A stretch of DNA of 64,000 bases from contig JAOPHQ010002323.1 in the NCBI GenBank assembly GCA_030340625.1, forward strand, positions 62,001 through 126,000, in the 5' to 3' direction. The DNA is from Merluccius polli. Taxonomy: Eukaryota; Chordata; Actinopteri; Gadiformes; Merlucciidae. The first letter of the stretch is position 1; every line of letters starts with the position of its first letter. A model generated the notes under the pieces. It did not search any database. It saw only the letters and a program-made list of their open reading frames with translations, and was not told the origin of the DNA. The position numbers were made by a program, and so were the translations under genes. Shown one piece after another: positions 21,894 through 33,600 of this stretch.

Positions 21894-23254
21894 GGTAACC
21901 CTTCCTTTTACAGTCCGGTAATTACCAGCTAATTACCTGGTAATAAGATGTATTTCCTAAGTAATAACCAGGTAATTAAATGTAATTACCTTGTAATTAC
22001 CAAGTACTTACCAGGTAATTACCAAGTATTTACATTACATATTTATCTGGTAAATACCAACAAGTTACCTGATATTTACTAGATATTTTCCTGACATCTA
22101 CCAGGTATTTACCCAATAATTACCTGGTAGATATCCTGCAATTGCATATTGTAGACAAACCCACTGAATGTGTCTATATGTGACTTTGTTAGGGTGATAA
22201 TAACTTATATATTTACCTGGTCCTTACCAGGTATTTACTCAAAAATGATTGCATATTTACCTAGTAACTACCACTTATTTACCTGGTAGTTACCTGATAT
22301 TTACCTGGTAACTACCACTTATTTACCTGGTAGCAGAGGCGTCACTAGGTTTTAAGGACAGGGGGGGCTTAGCCCCAAGGAGATGCACAGGGGGGGGGGG
22401 GGGGGGGGTGTGCACGCGATCGTAACACACCCCGGATCTATGACCGGCGGGGGGGGGGGGGGGGGGGGGGGGTGCGCGCGATCGTAACACACCCTGGACC
22501 TACGACCGACGCAGGGGGGGGGGGGGGGGGGGGGGGGGCGCGATCGTAACACACCCCGGACAGTCCGGCCTAAAGCCGGATGAATGGCCACCCTACTGCG
22601 AAGTGAAGGGAAACTGACAGATTTATGATCACCTTAAGTGATAAGTCCTTAATGACAGGTTACATGATTATTTATGATGCTGGCCGCTTTATATTGAATT
22701 TGTCGGCATTTTGTTATTTAAAATAAATAAATAAATAAAATACAATTAAAATACAAACACCAAACTATTTAGGGGGGCTTAAGAATATTTTAGGGGGGCT
22801 TCAGCCCCCCTAAAACAGGCCTAACGACGCCACTGCCTGGTAATTACCTGATTTTTACCTGGTAAATACCAACAAGTTACCCAGTATTTACTAGATATAT
22901 ACTGAAAACTACCAGGTATTTATCCAAGAATTATAGATTATGTATTACCAATCAACCTGTGTAGTGACAGTGAGGGTAGTAATGACTGATATTTACCTGG
23001 TAATTACCCAGTATTTACTTGATAACTTGCAACTATTTACTAAGTAATTACTTTCCAATTACCCAGTAGTTACAATTTACCCAATAACCCCCATGTATGT
23101 ATGCAGATATTAACTGGTATTTACCCAGTAATTACAAATGTGTACCACGTACATTCCAAAACATTATCAGGTAAACCCCTGTGAATTACCCTGTAAGGAA
23201 GGTGGAACTGTACTGTAAAAGGAAGCGTGGTTTGTTTCAATGATATTACCATAT
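21894..23254. mobile_element. TIR element whose body is a degenerate self-complementary repeat
   Basis: The left edge CCCTTCCTTTTACAGTCC and right edge, inverted GCTTCCTTTTACAGTACAG, are near-matching inverted repeats. Between them lie dozens of variants of TTACCTGGTAATTACC, TTACCAGGTATTTACC and TACCTGATATTTACC. These are partly palindromic and spaced about 14-20 bp apart. No coding frame is present. It is interrupted by a hAT MITE at 22334-22835. The superfamily is unknown to me. Confidence 0.6.
22334..22835. mobile_element. hAT MITE with three G-tract repeats
   Basis: The ends CAGAGGCGTCACTAGG and inverted CAGTGGCGTCGTTAGG form a TIR. Flanking CCTGGTAG/CCTGGTAA (22326-22333 and 22836-22843) is an 8-bp duplication with one mismatch. 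Inside are three tandem units of a G-run followed by GCGCGATCGTAACACACCC. The AGGGGGGCTT/AGCCCCCC motif near both ends suggests additional symmetry. Confidence 0.8.
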
Positions 23255-23449
23255 ACTTTCCTGGTAATTGTAGATTATAATCATCTACCACCCATTAGGG
23301 TGTATAGTTTTGAACATGGTATCTGGCAAAAACTCCCATATCTCCCTGATAATTATCGGGGTGATATCGGAGTTTTACAGAGTAGTTACCCTGTAAGAAA
23401 GGCGGAACTGTACTGTAAAAGGAAGCGTGGTTTGTTTCAATGATATTAC
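23184..23449. repeat. Tandem local duplication of the element edge
   Basis: GGAACTGTACTGTAAAAGG followed by AAGCGTGGTTTGTTTCAATG and ATATTAC occurs twice (about 23190-23250 and about 23392-23449), separated by 150 bp. The first copy continues CATATACTTTCCTGGT uninterrupted; the second is interrupted by the solo LTR. Confidence 0.85.
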
Positions 23450-24108
23450 TGTAGCTCCCAAGTAGTACACACGAGGCCAGAGGTCTTTGTTAGAAAACAG
23501 GGTTTATTTTCCAGGTCGAACCAACCTGTGAGAACTGGGTTTAAAGAGAAAAATAATTCAAATCAATAAATACAATTGACAATATGCAAATGTCCGTTTT
23601 TTCAGCAGCACAACAGGTGTTACATTTACACCAAAAACCACTACACACACCTCACATACGTCCACAACTCAATATTAACTTGTAAATTTACAAACTTAAC
23701 TTACATATACATATTCACCACTTTACATTGTATGCAAATCACCATCACGCACCAACCATGCAATGGAATGTAACAATACAATCGTTCACGTTCTTCATAG
23801 ACATAAATACAAGATAAACATGCCTCGTCCACTGCTAACTACTTAAGGAGGGAATTTTCTTGTATGCTTCTTCCTTGTCCTTTATAGTTGTTCTACTTTA
23901 AGTGCCTTTAGCTTTTAACTTTAACTTATAGCTTATAGAACGTGCTGCTTCTTTCGCGCTGTTCGGCCATGGTACGTTGCTAAAAGGTGTGGTGTAGGAA
24001 ACATATGCCGGCGGCAATTAGTTCCGCCCCAATGCCATTGTAAACAGTAGGAACAAAAAAAACGGGAGGTTAACAAATTAAACAAACTGCCAATGTGCGG
24101 CAGTTACA
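23450..24108 (-). repeat. Solo LTR, probably BEL/Pao, with 5-bp TSD
   Basis: The element starts TGTAGCTCCCAAG and ends CGGCAGTTACA, with ATTAC at 23445-23449 and 24109-24113. The paralogous empty site at about 23245 reads ATATTACCATATACTTTCC, proving a 659-bp insertion with a 5-bp duplication. Ends (TGTRACTGC on the minus strand, GGGAGCTACA) resemble those of the BEL LTRs at 30132 and 37652, which suggests BEL/Pao and minus orientation. No internal genes remain, consistent with LTR-LTR recombination. Confidence 0.8.
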
Positions 24109-24159
24109 ATTACCATATACTTTCCTGGTATAGTTTGTTTAATTTGTTAAAATTACAAC

Positions 24160-24663
24160 ATCTGATTAAATGAGCACAGTGTGAGGGGCGCTTAGCCGAT
24201 TAGTACTAAAAGTTCGAAAGAGAACCGAGACACCTCTGCTTAGAGCCTGTCTCCGGGAAAAGCATGCTGAGGGGGAACTAGGCATTCTTCTTATAGCCAG
24301 GGGTCCACCCAGCCAGTTTCAACCCCCCCCCCCCTCCAGCTAGTTTCTATCATGAGATGTCTGTTCCCCATTGGTACTCCAGATAGTGGCCGTCGGGATA
24401 CGTTCCTTGTTGCGAGTGTTTCCTGTTATCCTCAGTGCCGTCTGGTTTCAGTTCTTAGTTTCCCAGGGTGATATCGAGTTCAGTGACAGTTCCCAGTTCA
24501 TTTGTCAGCTTTTGGGTGCACAGTCTGGGTTATTAGTGACAGTTAAGTGGTCCACTTTGTGTGCACAGTCTGGGTTACCAGTGACAGTCAATTTGTCCAC
24601 TTTGTGTGCACAGTCTGGGTTGTCAAAACAACAATCTTTCAGGGGGTCAATTTTTCAACAACA
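24160..24663 (-). repeat. LTR-like dispersed repeat, copy A
   Basis: This is homologous to 57450-58117. On the minus strand it starts TGTTGTTGAAAAATTGACC, contains a minisatellite around CAGTCTGGGTT (24515-24620), a TATA-like TATAAGAAGAATGCC and a CGGAGACAGGCTC region. It looks like a solo LTR but no TSD was found. Confidence 0.45.
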
Positions 24664-25238
24664 CTAGAGACGCTCCATGTTGCTATGACAACAATGCCGA
24701 TTCTTGAGTAGAAAGCAGAGCAGTAGCCTAACGTTATCAAAACGGAATATTCAGATATCAAACTGTAATGAACATGTGAAATCCGCGGTGGGTGCACCGT
24801 AAACGAGACAATCACTATAAACGTTACGAAACGTCCAAACTGCCTATTGCAACCAAGCACATTGTGAAATCTTGGGAAATTTCTCTGTGATCAATGTGTC
24901 TATATTTAATTAACGTTTAAACACAGAATGATACTGTTTTTCAAGCATATTAAAGTCGCGTCCATCTTTTCTCCGACTCGTCTTGTTGTGTGCCAAATAG
25001 AATGCAAAAACCCGGGGTCACTCGTTTTCCGAGACAGATGTGACGTCACACCCGAGCTGCAAGTCGCGATTACGAGACAAATGGAACGCACCAATAGGCT
25101 ACACATGGGAAGGACAAGCAGCAAAGGTGTCTTATAATCTTTATTTATTGATGTATTTATATTTGGAATTATATACATTATATACAGGTATGTGGGAATA
25201 TGAATGTTATATAAGTAATCTTTATTATTATTATTATT
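24664..25238. other. No recognised gene
   Basis: Mixed sequence with a CpG-containing stretch near 25020-25100 and a short ATT run near 25228. Nothing supportable. Confidence 0.35.
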
Positions 25239-25387
25239 AGTGCCACAGGGCAATCGCACCGAGCACTGGCCCCTACAGCTAAAGCTGAAGGGACCCCGAG
25301 CACTATTGTTATACTGTGGATTTTTTTCTTATCTTTATTAGTGGGCTAGCTTTATAGCTAGAACACTATTGTTATTCCCACTATTTC

Positions 25388-25424
<37 letters not shown>

Positions 25425-25651
25425 GTAGGCTAGCTTTATAGCTAGCACACTATTGTTATTCCCACTATTTATTTCTTTATTAGTGCCACGGGGCAATCGC
25501 ACCGAGCACTGGCCCCTACAGTTAAAGCTGAAGGACCAGTGCTCGGTGCGATTGCCCCGTGGCACTAATAATAAGGAAAAAATCCACAGTTTAACAATAG
25601 TCCCTTTAGCTGTAGGGGGCCAGTGCTTGGAGTGATGGCCCCGTGGCACTA
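25239..25651. repeat. Inverted and direct repeat cluster (GTGCCACGGGGCAATCGC family)
   Basis: The left arm AGTGCCACAGGGCAATCGC with GAGCACTGGCCCCTACAGC (25240-25285) has an inverted partner at about 25605-25651. GGCTAGCTTTATAGCTAG is repeated directly at about 25346 and 25430. A third inverted pair forms the perfect hairpin at 25477-25571. ATT and TTATT tracts separate the parts. It appears to be a composite of one repeat family in both orientations. Confidence 0.7.
25477..25571. repeat. Perfect 36-bp hairpin
   Basis: The left arm 25477-25512 (TTATTAGTGCCACGGGGC...) and right arm 25536-25571 are exact reverse complements, separated by a 23-nt loop. This could form a stable cruciform or, if transcribed, a hairpin RNA. 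Confidence 0.9.
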
Positions 25652-27283
25652 ACTAGAAAATTCCCTCAGGGGAAATTTTGAAAGTGCCACAGGGGCTACT
25701 GCCCGAGTGTGTACATTATGTAATATGTAGTAACATTATGATATTATATACAAGGAGCACACCTACAACAACCGTTCCTTTTTTAAGTCTTTATTTATAC
25801 AGCAACCTATGCCCTTTCAACCTCATATTATGTGGGAAACAAAGTTACAAAAAAAATGATGAAAAGGGTTGCAGGCAGAGTAGAGTTAAGCGAGAGGGCA
25901 GTGATGATCTTCCATGTTGTCTGCAAATACACACACACACACACACACATACATTCGCATTACCATATTATATACTATTGGTTCACCCAGGGCAATCCTG
26001 TCAGCCCTGGGGAAGGGAACACAATGGCTATAAATGGTCATATTAAGTAATATGGAAATATTTATATGAAACATTAAGTAGTTTAAGGGGTAAATGGGGT
26101 CTAAACTGCTCCAAATTGAAAAGCATGACTAAGGATAAGGTCACCATCAATATGTTGAACACATTTTGCCACTAAATATCCCTTAAAATATGTTTTAGTG
26201 ATTTTATCCATCTTGGCTCTATATAGGCTATGAGAAAGTACACATCAAAGTGCCTTGGCAGTGAGCAAGATAAAAATGAAACTTTGTCGGAGGATGACAA
26301 TGAAGACATCGTTGGAAAGGTCTTGATCGGCAGAGTACAGATATGCCACTGTGAACATTCTGGGTGGTTCCTGGTCCTCAGGAATGCCCTTTGAACCTTG
26401 AACCTAAGGCTATTTTAAAGGCTTACAGAAAAGCAACACAATGTGATACAAACATGGGGAAAACATTTTTGGAAAGCTCTTGACTTCTTCTATCATGGCC
26501 TTTGTGGCCTTTGCCAAACCATCAGGGGGCGCTACTGGGTAGGGTCAAAACCATATTTCACCCAATTAACAATAGTAAAAATGAAATCTGACCAAATGAA
26601 TGTACTCCCCAGTCCCTAAAACATATAATACACTTGCGAAGTTCCTTGACACATTTTCACATAATAGGGAAAACTTTAACTAAACATTTTAGAACTACAA
26701 AAAACATGGCAAAAAAACATGGCGCCGCACACTTAAGTGTATTGCATTTTCCGAACGTTTGTAGTTTTTTTTAATTCATTTTCCGGGTTAGGGTTAGGGT
26801 TTTGCCCGTTTTTCAAGAGAGAAAGTATAACCTGAACATATTTTGTTCATATTATAGGGAGATTGGTGTTGTAAAAATATAAATATAGGCTACATTTTAT
26901 TTCAAGTGTTTTTTAGACGTGTTTCCAGCTGCTTTGTTTGTCCATGAATTGGACAAACGTGAATTGTTTGGAGTTCACATTGTGGGACATACATTGTGGT
27001 GTGGGACAATAATAGTTGTTGTTGGTTTTTTAACAAACTTTATTGTCAACAATATTATGACATTACAACATAAACAATAGTACAGTAGGGACAGTACTTC
27101 CGGCTGATAGGTCCTCCCAATGGGACAGGTGGTCACGGCGTCTTTCAGCCGTAGCCCCTAGCAACCTGACGTCATTGAAACATGGTGCAGGAATTAGAGG
27201 TATAGAGTAAACATAGAGTTGTTTATAGAGTTGTTTACTCTATAGCTTTGATACAGGAGTAATAACTAACCAATAGGACGGAT
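25652..27283. other. Unrecognised sequence with microsatellites
   Basis: It contains a CA microsatellite at about 25928-25949 and two to three TTAGGG-like units (GGGTTAGGGTTAGGG) near 26786-26800. A short inverted repeat AGAGTAAACA/TGTTTACTCT lies near 27205-27243. No gene is supported. Confidence 0.4.
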
Positions 27284-27291
27284 GCCCACAC

Positions 27292-28446
27292 TAGTGGTGG
27301 ATTTCCTCGTTCGTTTGCGCGAATCAGTTCGCGTCGTTCAGTTCGCCATGAAGAGTCGTTCGTTCGTTCGTTCAGTCGTGTTTCCGGTAGCGGTGAATCA
27401 TTCAGTCGTTCAGTCGTTCGGACTCAGCTCCGCCCCTCGTTCAGTAGTTCACTAGTTCAGTCGTTCAGACTCAGCTCCGCCCCTCGTTCAGTAGTTCACT
27501 AGTTCAGTCGTTCAGACTCAGCTCCGCCCCTCGTTCGCCCCTCGCATTCGCGAACGGCGAATGCATTCGCCGTTCGCGAATGCCAGCCGAGTCTGACCGA
27601 CTCGGCGCCTCCCTCGTTCACAACATTCAAACGAATCACGAATGCAGTTAAGTTACCATTCAGAGATGAAGTTACAGTTCAACTCCGACAAACCAACTGG
27701 GGGAGGGTGGTTGATGTTAATAAATGTGTGAATAATAGCAAATACAACATTGTGTCTGGTTGAATATGTTAACATATGTATTTAATTTGAGTTAAACAGA
27801 TTTATTTAATGTATCCATAATGACATGTCAGGATCAAAATGCCCCATTCCCCCAATTCAACGTAACGTTAGACAAACCAAACGCAGCGCGATGTGTGTGT
27901 GTGTGTGTGGGGGGGGGCGTATTGGATGTTTAATATATCAGCAAGATAATAGACTTGATTTAGCAATGATGAGTTTTAAAGTTAATGATGTACAGTTGTG
28001 TTTATTCTGGGCATATTTGATTTACTATTGTAAAGATGGCCATTGGCCACCCCCACTCAAGACCAAGATCCACCAAGGTGGGGGTCCCGGCCGGCTCGCG
28101 TGCGTGAGAAGGAAGCATGAAAGAACGAGACAGATTGACGAGACATTCAAATGTATTATTAATCTGGCATGACACAGAAAATACAAAGACAGCATGCATT
28201 TACCATTTCACTGATATTTAAATACGATTGGCTGGCTCTCGTGAGTCGTGACGTCTCGGTCCTCGAGTCAATCACAGTCAGCGAACGACTCGCGACTCAG
28301 CGCCGCGAATGGGCAGCGCGTCAGAGACTCAGCGAACGAGACGAACGACGGCGAACGAGACGAACGAGAGTGGCGAACGAGGTCACTTCGTTCACTTTAA
28401 AGAGTCGTTCGTTCGAACTAGTTCGTTCGCGAACGAGCCATCACTA
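27292..28446. mobile_element. hAT MITE rich in CGTTCG motifs, complete with TSD
   Basis: Ends are TAGTGGTGGATTTCC and inverted TAGTGATGGCTCGTTCG, flanked by a perfect 8-bp duplication GCCCACAC (27284-27291 and 28447-28454). Subterminal GAACGA/TCGTTC motifs are extremely dense on both sides. A 47-bp tandem repeat (starting GACTCAGCTCCGCCCC) occurs 2.5 times from 27421. The centre (about 27650-28200) contains ordinary AT-rich DNA and a GT microsatellite. Apparent open frames here are by-products of the repeats. Confidence 0.85.
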
Positions 28447-28454
28447 GCCCACAC

Positions 28455-29129
28455 ACCACTCAACGTCAAATATCGCCGGACACGATCTCCGTCAGTGACT
28501 GACGCTAAAGTGCCCTTACCGACAGTCGCTATTTGACGTTCTGGGAGTGAAACTGTGTTGTTCTGACTGAGTTTTCATAAAGATTATGCAATACATATTA
28601 CACCCCAACTGTTTCTGTGGTGGGTTTTGAAAGCACAAAAGAAAACCGTGACCCGCGTCTTTGAGGTTTACACCCGCGACTCCGTTTTCAAAACAGCCCA
28701 ATTTGGCGAGAAAACCGTGAAGCTGGCAACCCTGCATCACCGTCACCTTAATTCTAATTTATGTATTTTATAACCAGCAATTTATGTATTTTATAATGTC
28801 CTTGTTGGTTGTGCTTTCTGCTGGTGACGTCATGACCGTTCAAGGTGATGCGTGGTATTTGGACGCATCTGTTCTCCACAGACCTGAATGGGAAGGATTG
28901 GCGTATCATATGCACGCTAAATTGGATTTTGGCGTATCATATGCATGCTTTTTGAAAGTGTAAAGTCGTGTTATTTGTACGCAGATTGATGAGACCGGGT
29001 TGGTTCCTCATCACAGCGTCCCGCTCCTATCACAGGAACCTAGAATCAATATGTTCGGGGGTTTGTTCAGAATATTGTGCATAACGTGTACATGTATTAA
29101 ATGCAGGATATATGCGTGGATGTTACAGA
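28455..29129. other. Unrecognised sequence
   Basis: No supportable gene. It holds an inverted AACGTCAAATA/TATTTGACGTT pair at 28462-28540 and a direct GGCGTATCATATGCA repeat near 28900 and 28931. Confidence 0.4.
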
Positions 29130-29279
29130 AAATGAAATAATGGCCAGGTCGTGTAGTCGATGGCAACTTTAGCGGCATAGAATCCTGCGCAGCCTGCCCC
29201 AAATTCTGTCGAAAATAATCTCCCGATTGAAATGCATTGGTTTAATATCGAATTAATTAAATATACAAAAATATATATA

Positions 29280-29340
<61 letters not shown>

Positions 29341-29700
29341 ATTTAGTCATAATATTATAAGTAGACCATGTAGCTATGTAGTATCGTTATAACAAGATCT
29401 GTATCTGACCATTGACATACATATTTATATATGTATTTATTTATTATATACGGAGTCCACCAGACCTCCTCGAAGCAACGAAAATGGTCTATTAACATGC
29501 TCTATTAAATCCCAAAAAAGAAGACGCCATACCTGCTAGAAAAATGTATTAAGGTTTTTTTTGAAGTTGTTAAATAAGAGAACATTATTAGGCCTACACG
29601 GTTACATAAAATAACATAACAAGCAAAAACAATGGTTTTATAGCCATGATTTAAACGGCATGCAAGATTCATTAGATAGATTCATACGTCACCCATCCCC
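29130..29700. repeat. Left arm of a long-TIR element
   Basis: The sequence from CCAGGTCGTGTAGTCGATGG onwards is found in inverted orientation at 38120-38507. It includes GTAGACCATGTAGCTATGTAG and CCTCGAAGCAACGAAAATGG. The arm is broken by an AT microsatellite (29268-29332) and by about 110 bp between CGCCATACCTGCT (29528) and GCAAGATTCATTAGAT (29662). Together the arms flank a spacer that now holds the BEL retrotransposon. Confidence 0.75.
29268..29332. repeat. (AT)n microsatellite
   Basis: Long AT run within the left arm; the right arm has only a short AT-rich stretch at the matching position. Confidence 0.95.
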
Positions 29701-30131
29701 AAAAAGTTGTTGACATTTTAGTTTAGTGTGTTTACCTAACATCATATCTAACATTTGCGGACATTTTGTGTTATTTTAATAGTTATTTGACAGATATTTT
29801 TTGCTATCTAAGGCATCTTGTCATCTTGAACGAGAGAGAGCGAGAGGCTTCAGAAGGGGTGTGCGCAGCTCTAGTTATGCATCGCGTGCTCATGCTTGTG
29901 CACGATTGTCCGACTTATTTTGTGCTACACAGAACCAAATACAAACCAAATCATTTCAATTGGGAGACTTTCTTTGACTTCATAAGGGAAGTGCGCGGAT
30001 AGTAGGCTACAGTGCACCCTCCACAGTTATGTGTCAAAACCAGAAATGCAACAGGGGGGTAAATGCTTTATATTATGGATACTGATTTTTGCAGCAGACA
30101 GTGCAATTATGCACCCATAGTTATGTATCGT

Positions 30132-30578
30132 TGTGACTCCCTCCCAAAGCACAGTCGAGACGCAAATGGTTTCCTCTACGGGTTTTTAATGAAGTCTTCT
30201 TCTCCACATCAAACCGTGAAAACTAAGTTATACACGGCATAAAACACATACAACACATACAACACAGTGGTTAGCAAACTCAGCTTTGAGATGACAAAAT
30301 GCAAGTAAATGACAAACAGACAAATACCTCGTTGGCTGCATGCTACGTCTTCCTTCATACGACTTAACATTAATCCTTAACACTTTTAAAGGCTTGAATA
30401 ACTTTATATTGAACTCGAATAACGTGCGTGCATGTTCACCTTGCTTCTCTGAATATATTCTTACGCGCTCTGGCGTATCTCGCGTGGCTACAGCAACTCA
30501 GCGGAAGTTGTCAAAATAAAAGTCCATTTCACATTACAAAATAATGACACATGAAAATATATAATGGCAGCAGTTACA
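30132..30578 (-). repeat. BEL/Pao 3' LTR
   Basis: 447 bp; on the minus strand it starts TGTAACTGCTGCC immediately after the purine-rich TGGTGGGAG and ends GGGAGTCACA. It lacks a 16-bp segment present in the other LTR. Confidence 0.93.
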
Positions 30579-30789
30579 CTCCCACCAAATCACACGACCT
30601 TACTGTGGGATTTCTTTACATTACTTACACTTGCAGCTGCAGTTAAAGTCTTTGATCATAAACTTTAAACATACTGTCATTAACCACAAAATATGGAATG
30701 CCAGGATAAACATTATTACAACTCTTTGCACAGAATGCAAAAAAAAACATTAAACGTCTTCCATAGAATGGAGATAAACATTAGAAAAA

Positions 30790-33600
30790 TTAGACTTGGT
30801 CTGCTTCAAGCAGAGTGACCAACTTATGCACTGGTCTATCTAAGAAAACTGTCCTAGTGGTGGATTTACCCTTTTCAAATGTGGTGTCACTAACCAACAA
30901 TCTGACCTTTCTGACCCTATCATCTGACCCTGGATACACTTCTGTTATTCTGGCCAGCTTCCATTCATTACGTGGGACTTGGTCATCTTGTAAAAGCACA
31001 ATGTCGTTCACTTTTAAGTTTCTTTTGTTCTTTTGCCACTTGTGTCTTGCTTGTAAATTCAAAAGGTATTCCTTTTTCCATCGAATCCAAAATTCATTGG
31101 CCAAATATTGAACTCGACGCCACCTCTTTTGAAGATAAAGGTCTTCCTTGACAAACTTTCCAGGTGGAGGAAGAATGATGGTGGACTTCATGGTAAGTAT
31201 ATGATTCGGAGTCAAAGGTTCAGGTGAGGATGGGTCATTCAAATGTTCAACGGTAAGTGGTCTGCTATTAATGATTGCCATCACTTCATACAGAAACGTT
31301 CTGAGAGATGAGCTATCAAGTCTTTGTGCTGACCGGTCGAGAATGGCAGTAAGAACACTTCTTACAGTTCTAATTTGCCTCTCCCAGATGCCACCCATGT
31401 GACTTGCCGCTGGTGGGTTCATCAGAAATTCACATCCTAAAACCTTCACTCTTACTTCATCCATTCCATTCATGAGTTCTGCTAACTCTCTCCTTGCGCC
31501 AATGAAATTGGTTCCTTGGTCACTTCGAATTTGACGAACATTTCCTCTAATAGCAATGAATGCTCTTAAAGCATTGATGAACGCATCAGTCGTCATGTCA
31601 TCAAGCATCTCTATGTGTATGGCTCTTGAACATAGGCAGGTAAGTAAAAGTCCATACTTTTTAATGTCTTTTCTTCCATCTTTAATATGAATCGGACCAA
31701 AGCAGTCAATGCCAGTGTAGGTGAACGGAGGAGTTGCTTCCATTCTATCTTCAGGTAAGTTACCCATCTTCTGTACTTCAGTACTTCTTCTGTACTTTCG
31801 ACACTTGACACATTTGAAGATGTGTGACGATACTGCACTACTGCATCCCAGGATCCACAGTCCACTAGCTCGCAGTTCGTTAACAGTCATTCCACGTCCC
31901 TGATGATGAACTCTCTCATGGAAGTGCTTGATAAGTAAGTCTGATATGTGACTATTTCTCGGAAGTATTGCTGGATGCTTCACATGTGGGTGTAACGTGG
32001 CTTGACTTAAACGTCCTCCCACTCTTAGCGTCCCTTCCTCATCCAAAAATGGACATAACTTGTACATCTTGCTATGCTTTGTCTTGCAAATCACTTCCTT
32101 TACTTTCAAGTTGTTTATTTCATCTGGGAATGCTTCTTCTTGAACTAACTTAATGATAGCAAACTCTGCTTCTTTCCTTTCTTCTAGGCTTGTACTTTCG
32201 TTGTTTCTTTGTTTGCCAGTCTTTTTCTCTTTGACTCTTCGTTTCAATCTGGCGAGTGCTTGCACTAACCTTGACCAGTCAGAAAACTTTTCAAGGCGGT
32301 CCAAAAGCGATCTGTTCTCCCTTGCTTGAGTACTCAACACAAGAGCCTTGCGGAGCTCAGGATCATCTTCCTTAACTTCTCCCACCTTGCGTGCTCTGTC
32401 AGGTAAGTCCCTTTGCCAAAGAAACTTTGGTCCGGAGAGCCAATTGGAGGTCTTGAGTTGCTCGGCAGTTAATCCTCGGGACGCATGGTCTGCCGGATTA
32501 TCCTCAGATGCAACATGGGCCCATTGTTCAGGCTTTGTACTTGACTTGATTCTTTGTATGCGATTGGCTACAAACACTTGGAATCTTCTTGCATCGTTGT
32601 TTATATAGCCAAGAACAACTGTAGAGTCTGTCCAAAAGTATTCTTGCAGATCTTGGATTTCCAATTCGTTGCGGAGCATGTCACTGGTTCGTACTGCAAC
32701 TACTGCTGCAGTGAGCTCCAGTCTTGGTATTGTAGTCACTTTGGTTGGTGAGACTCTTGACTTTCCCATTACTAGAGAGCAGTGGACTTCGTTGGATTCA
32801 TTGATGACTCGCAGGTAAGTACATTCACCATATCCGGAGGAGCTTGCATCGGGAAAATGATGAAGTTCGTGAGTCTTAATGTTGCCAAGACTTGAAGGTA
32901 AGTAGCATCTTTTGATTTCCATTTCAGATAGATTGGGTAGGTCTCTGATCCAGGACTCCCACTTGGGCTTTAAGTTTTCTGGAATTTCATCATCCCAGCC
33001 AATCTTTTCTCTGCACATTTGTTGAAGAATTTGTTTTCCGATAAGGACAGACGGTGACATGAATCCTAACGGATCATACACAGAGGCTACTGTGGAGAGC
33101 ACACCTCTTCTGGTGAGTGGGTTGGACTTTACTTGAACTCTAAATTTGAAGGAGTCAGATGTGATGCACCATTCAACTCCAAGCACTCTCTCCATGTGGG
33201 GTAAGCTTAAGGCCATGTCTTGCTCTTTAGCTGCGGCACGTTCTTCTTCAGGGATGGATGCCATCACATTCTCGCTATTGGAGACGAACTTGTGGAGTCT
33301 TAGCTTGCCAGTCGAGCAAAGTTCCCTTGATTCCTTGACGAGCTGGATAGCTTCCTTCTCAGTGTGAACACTTGCCAGTCCATCGTCTACGTAGAAATTT
33401 CTTTGTATGAAGCAGACTGTGTCTTCGCTGTACTGACCTTGCCCTTGTGCCGCCAGATGTTTCAGACCAAAGTTGGCGCAGCCAGGAGACGAAGCCGCTC
33501 CAAACAAGTGGACTTTCATTCTGTAAATTGAGGGTGTGGTTTCCAGATTGCCGCACTCCCACCATAGGAATCGTAAGTAATCCTGGTCTTCTCCTTTCAC
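30790..33600 (-). pseudogene. pol: BEL/Pao pol C-terminal part: RT palm, RNase H, integrase, DUF5641
   Basis: The 936-codon frame begins at KGEDQDYLRFLWW and contains the RT catalytic FYVDDGL. RNase H follows (HHFPDASSSGYG, FWTDSTVVLGYINN). The zinc-binding integrase N-terminus has CVKCRKYR, and the DDE core has residues in YTGIDCFGP, IRSDQGTNFIG and GGIWERQIRTV. The C-terminal DUF5641 domain ends RTVFLDRPVHKLV. It lies in a different frame from the upstream gag-pro part. The junction, HQFHV directly after VLCRF, lacks the segment where the first RT catalytic aspartate should be. RT activity should therefore be lost even if the frame were read. Confidence 0.88.

Noticed and set aside
22352..22591. 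Proline-rich minus-strand frame
   Set aside because: Translation of G-tract repeats within a MITE.
26786..26802. TTAGGG-like repeats as an interstitial telomere
   Set aside because: Only two to three units without flanking degenerate repeats; likely chance.
27825..28172. 115-codon frame as a gene
   Set aside because: It spans a GT microsatellite inside the hAT MITE and has no recognisable motif.
29766..30002. 78-codon frame as a gene
   Set aside because: No domain, splice site or conservation clue; it lies in the spacer of the long-TIR element.
32348..33367. Plus-strand frames within 30.8-36.9 kb
   Set aside because: Antisense shadows of the BEL/Pao pol and gag genes.
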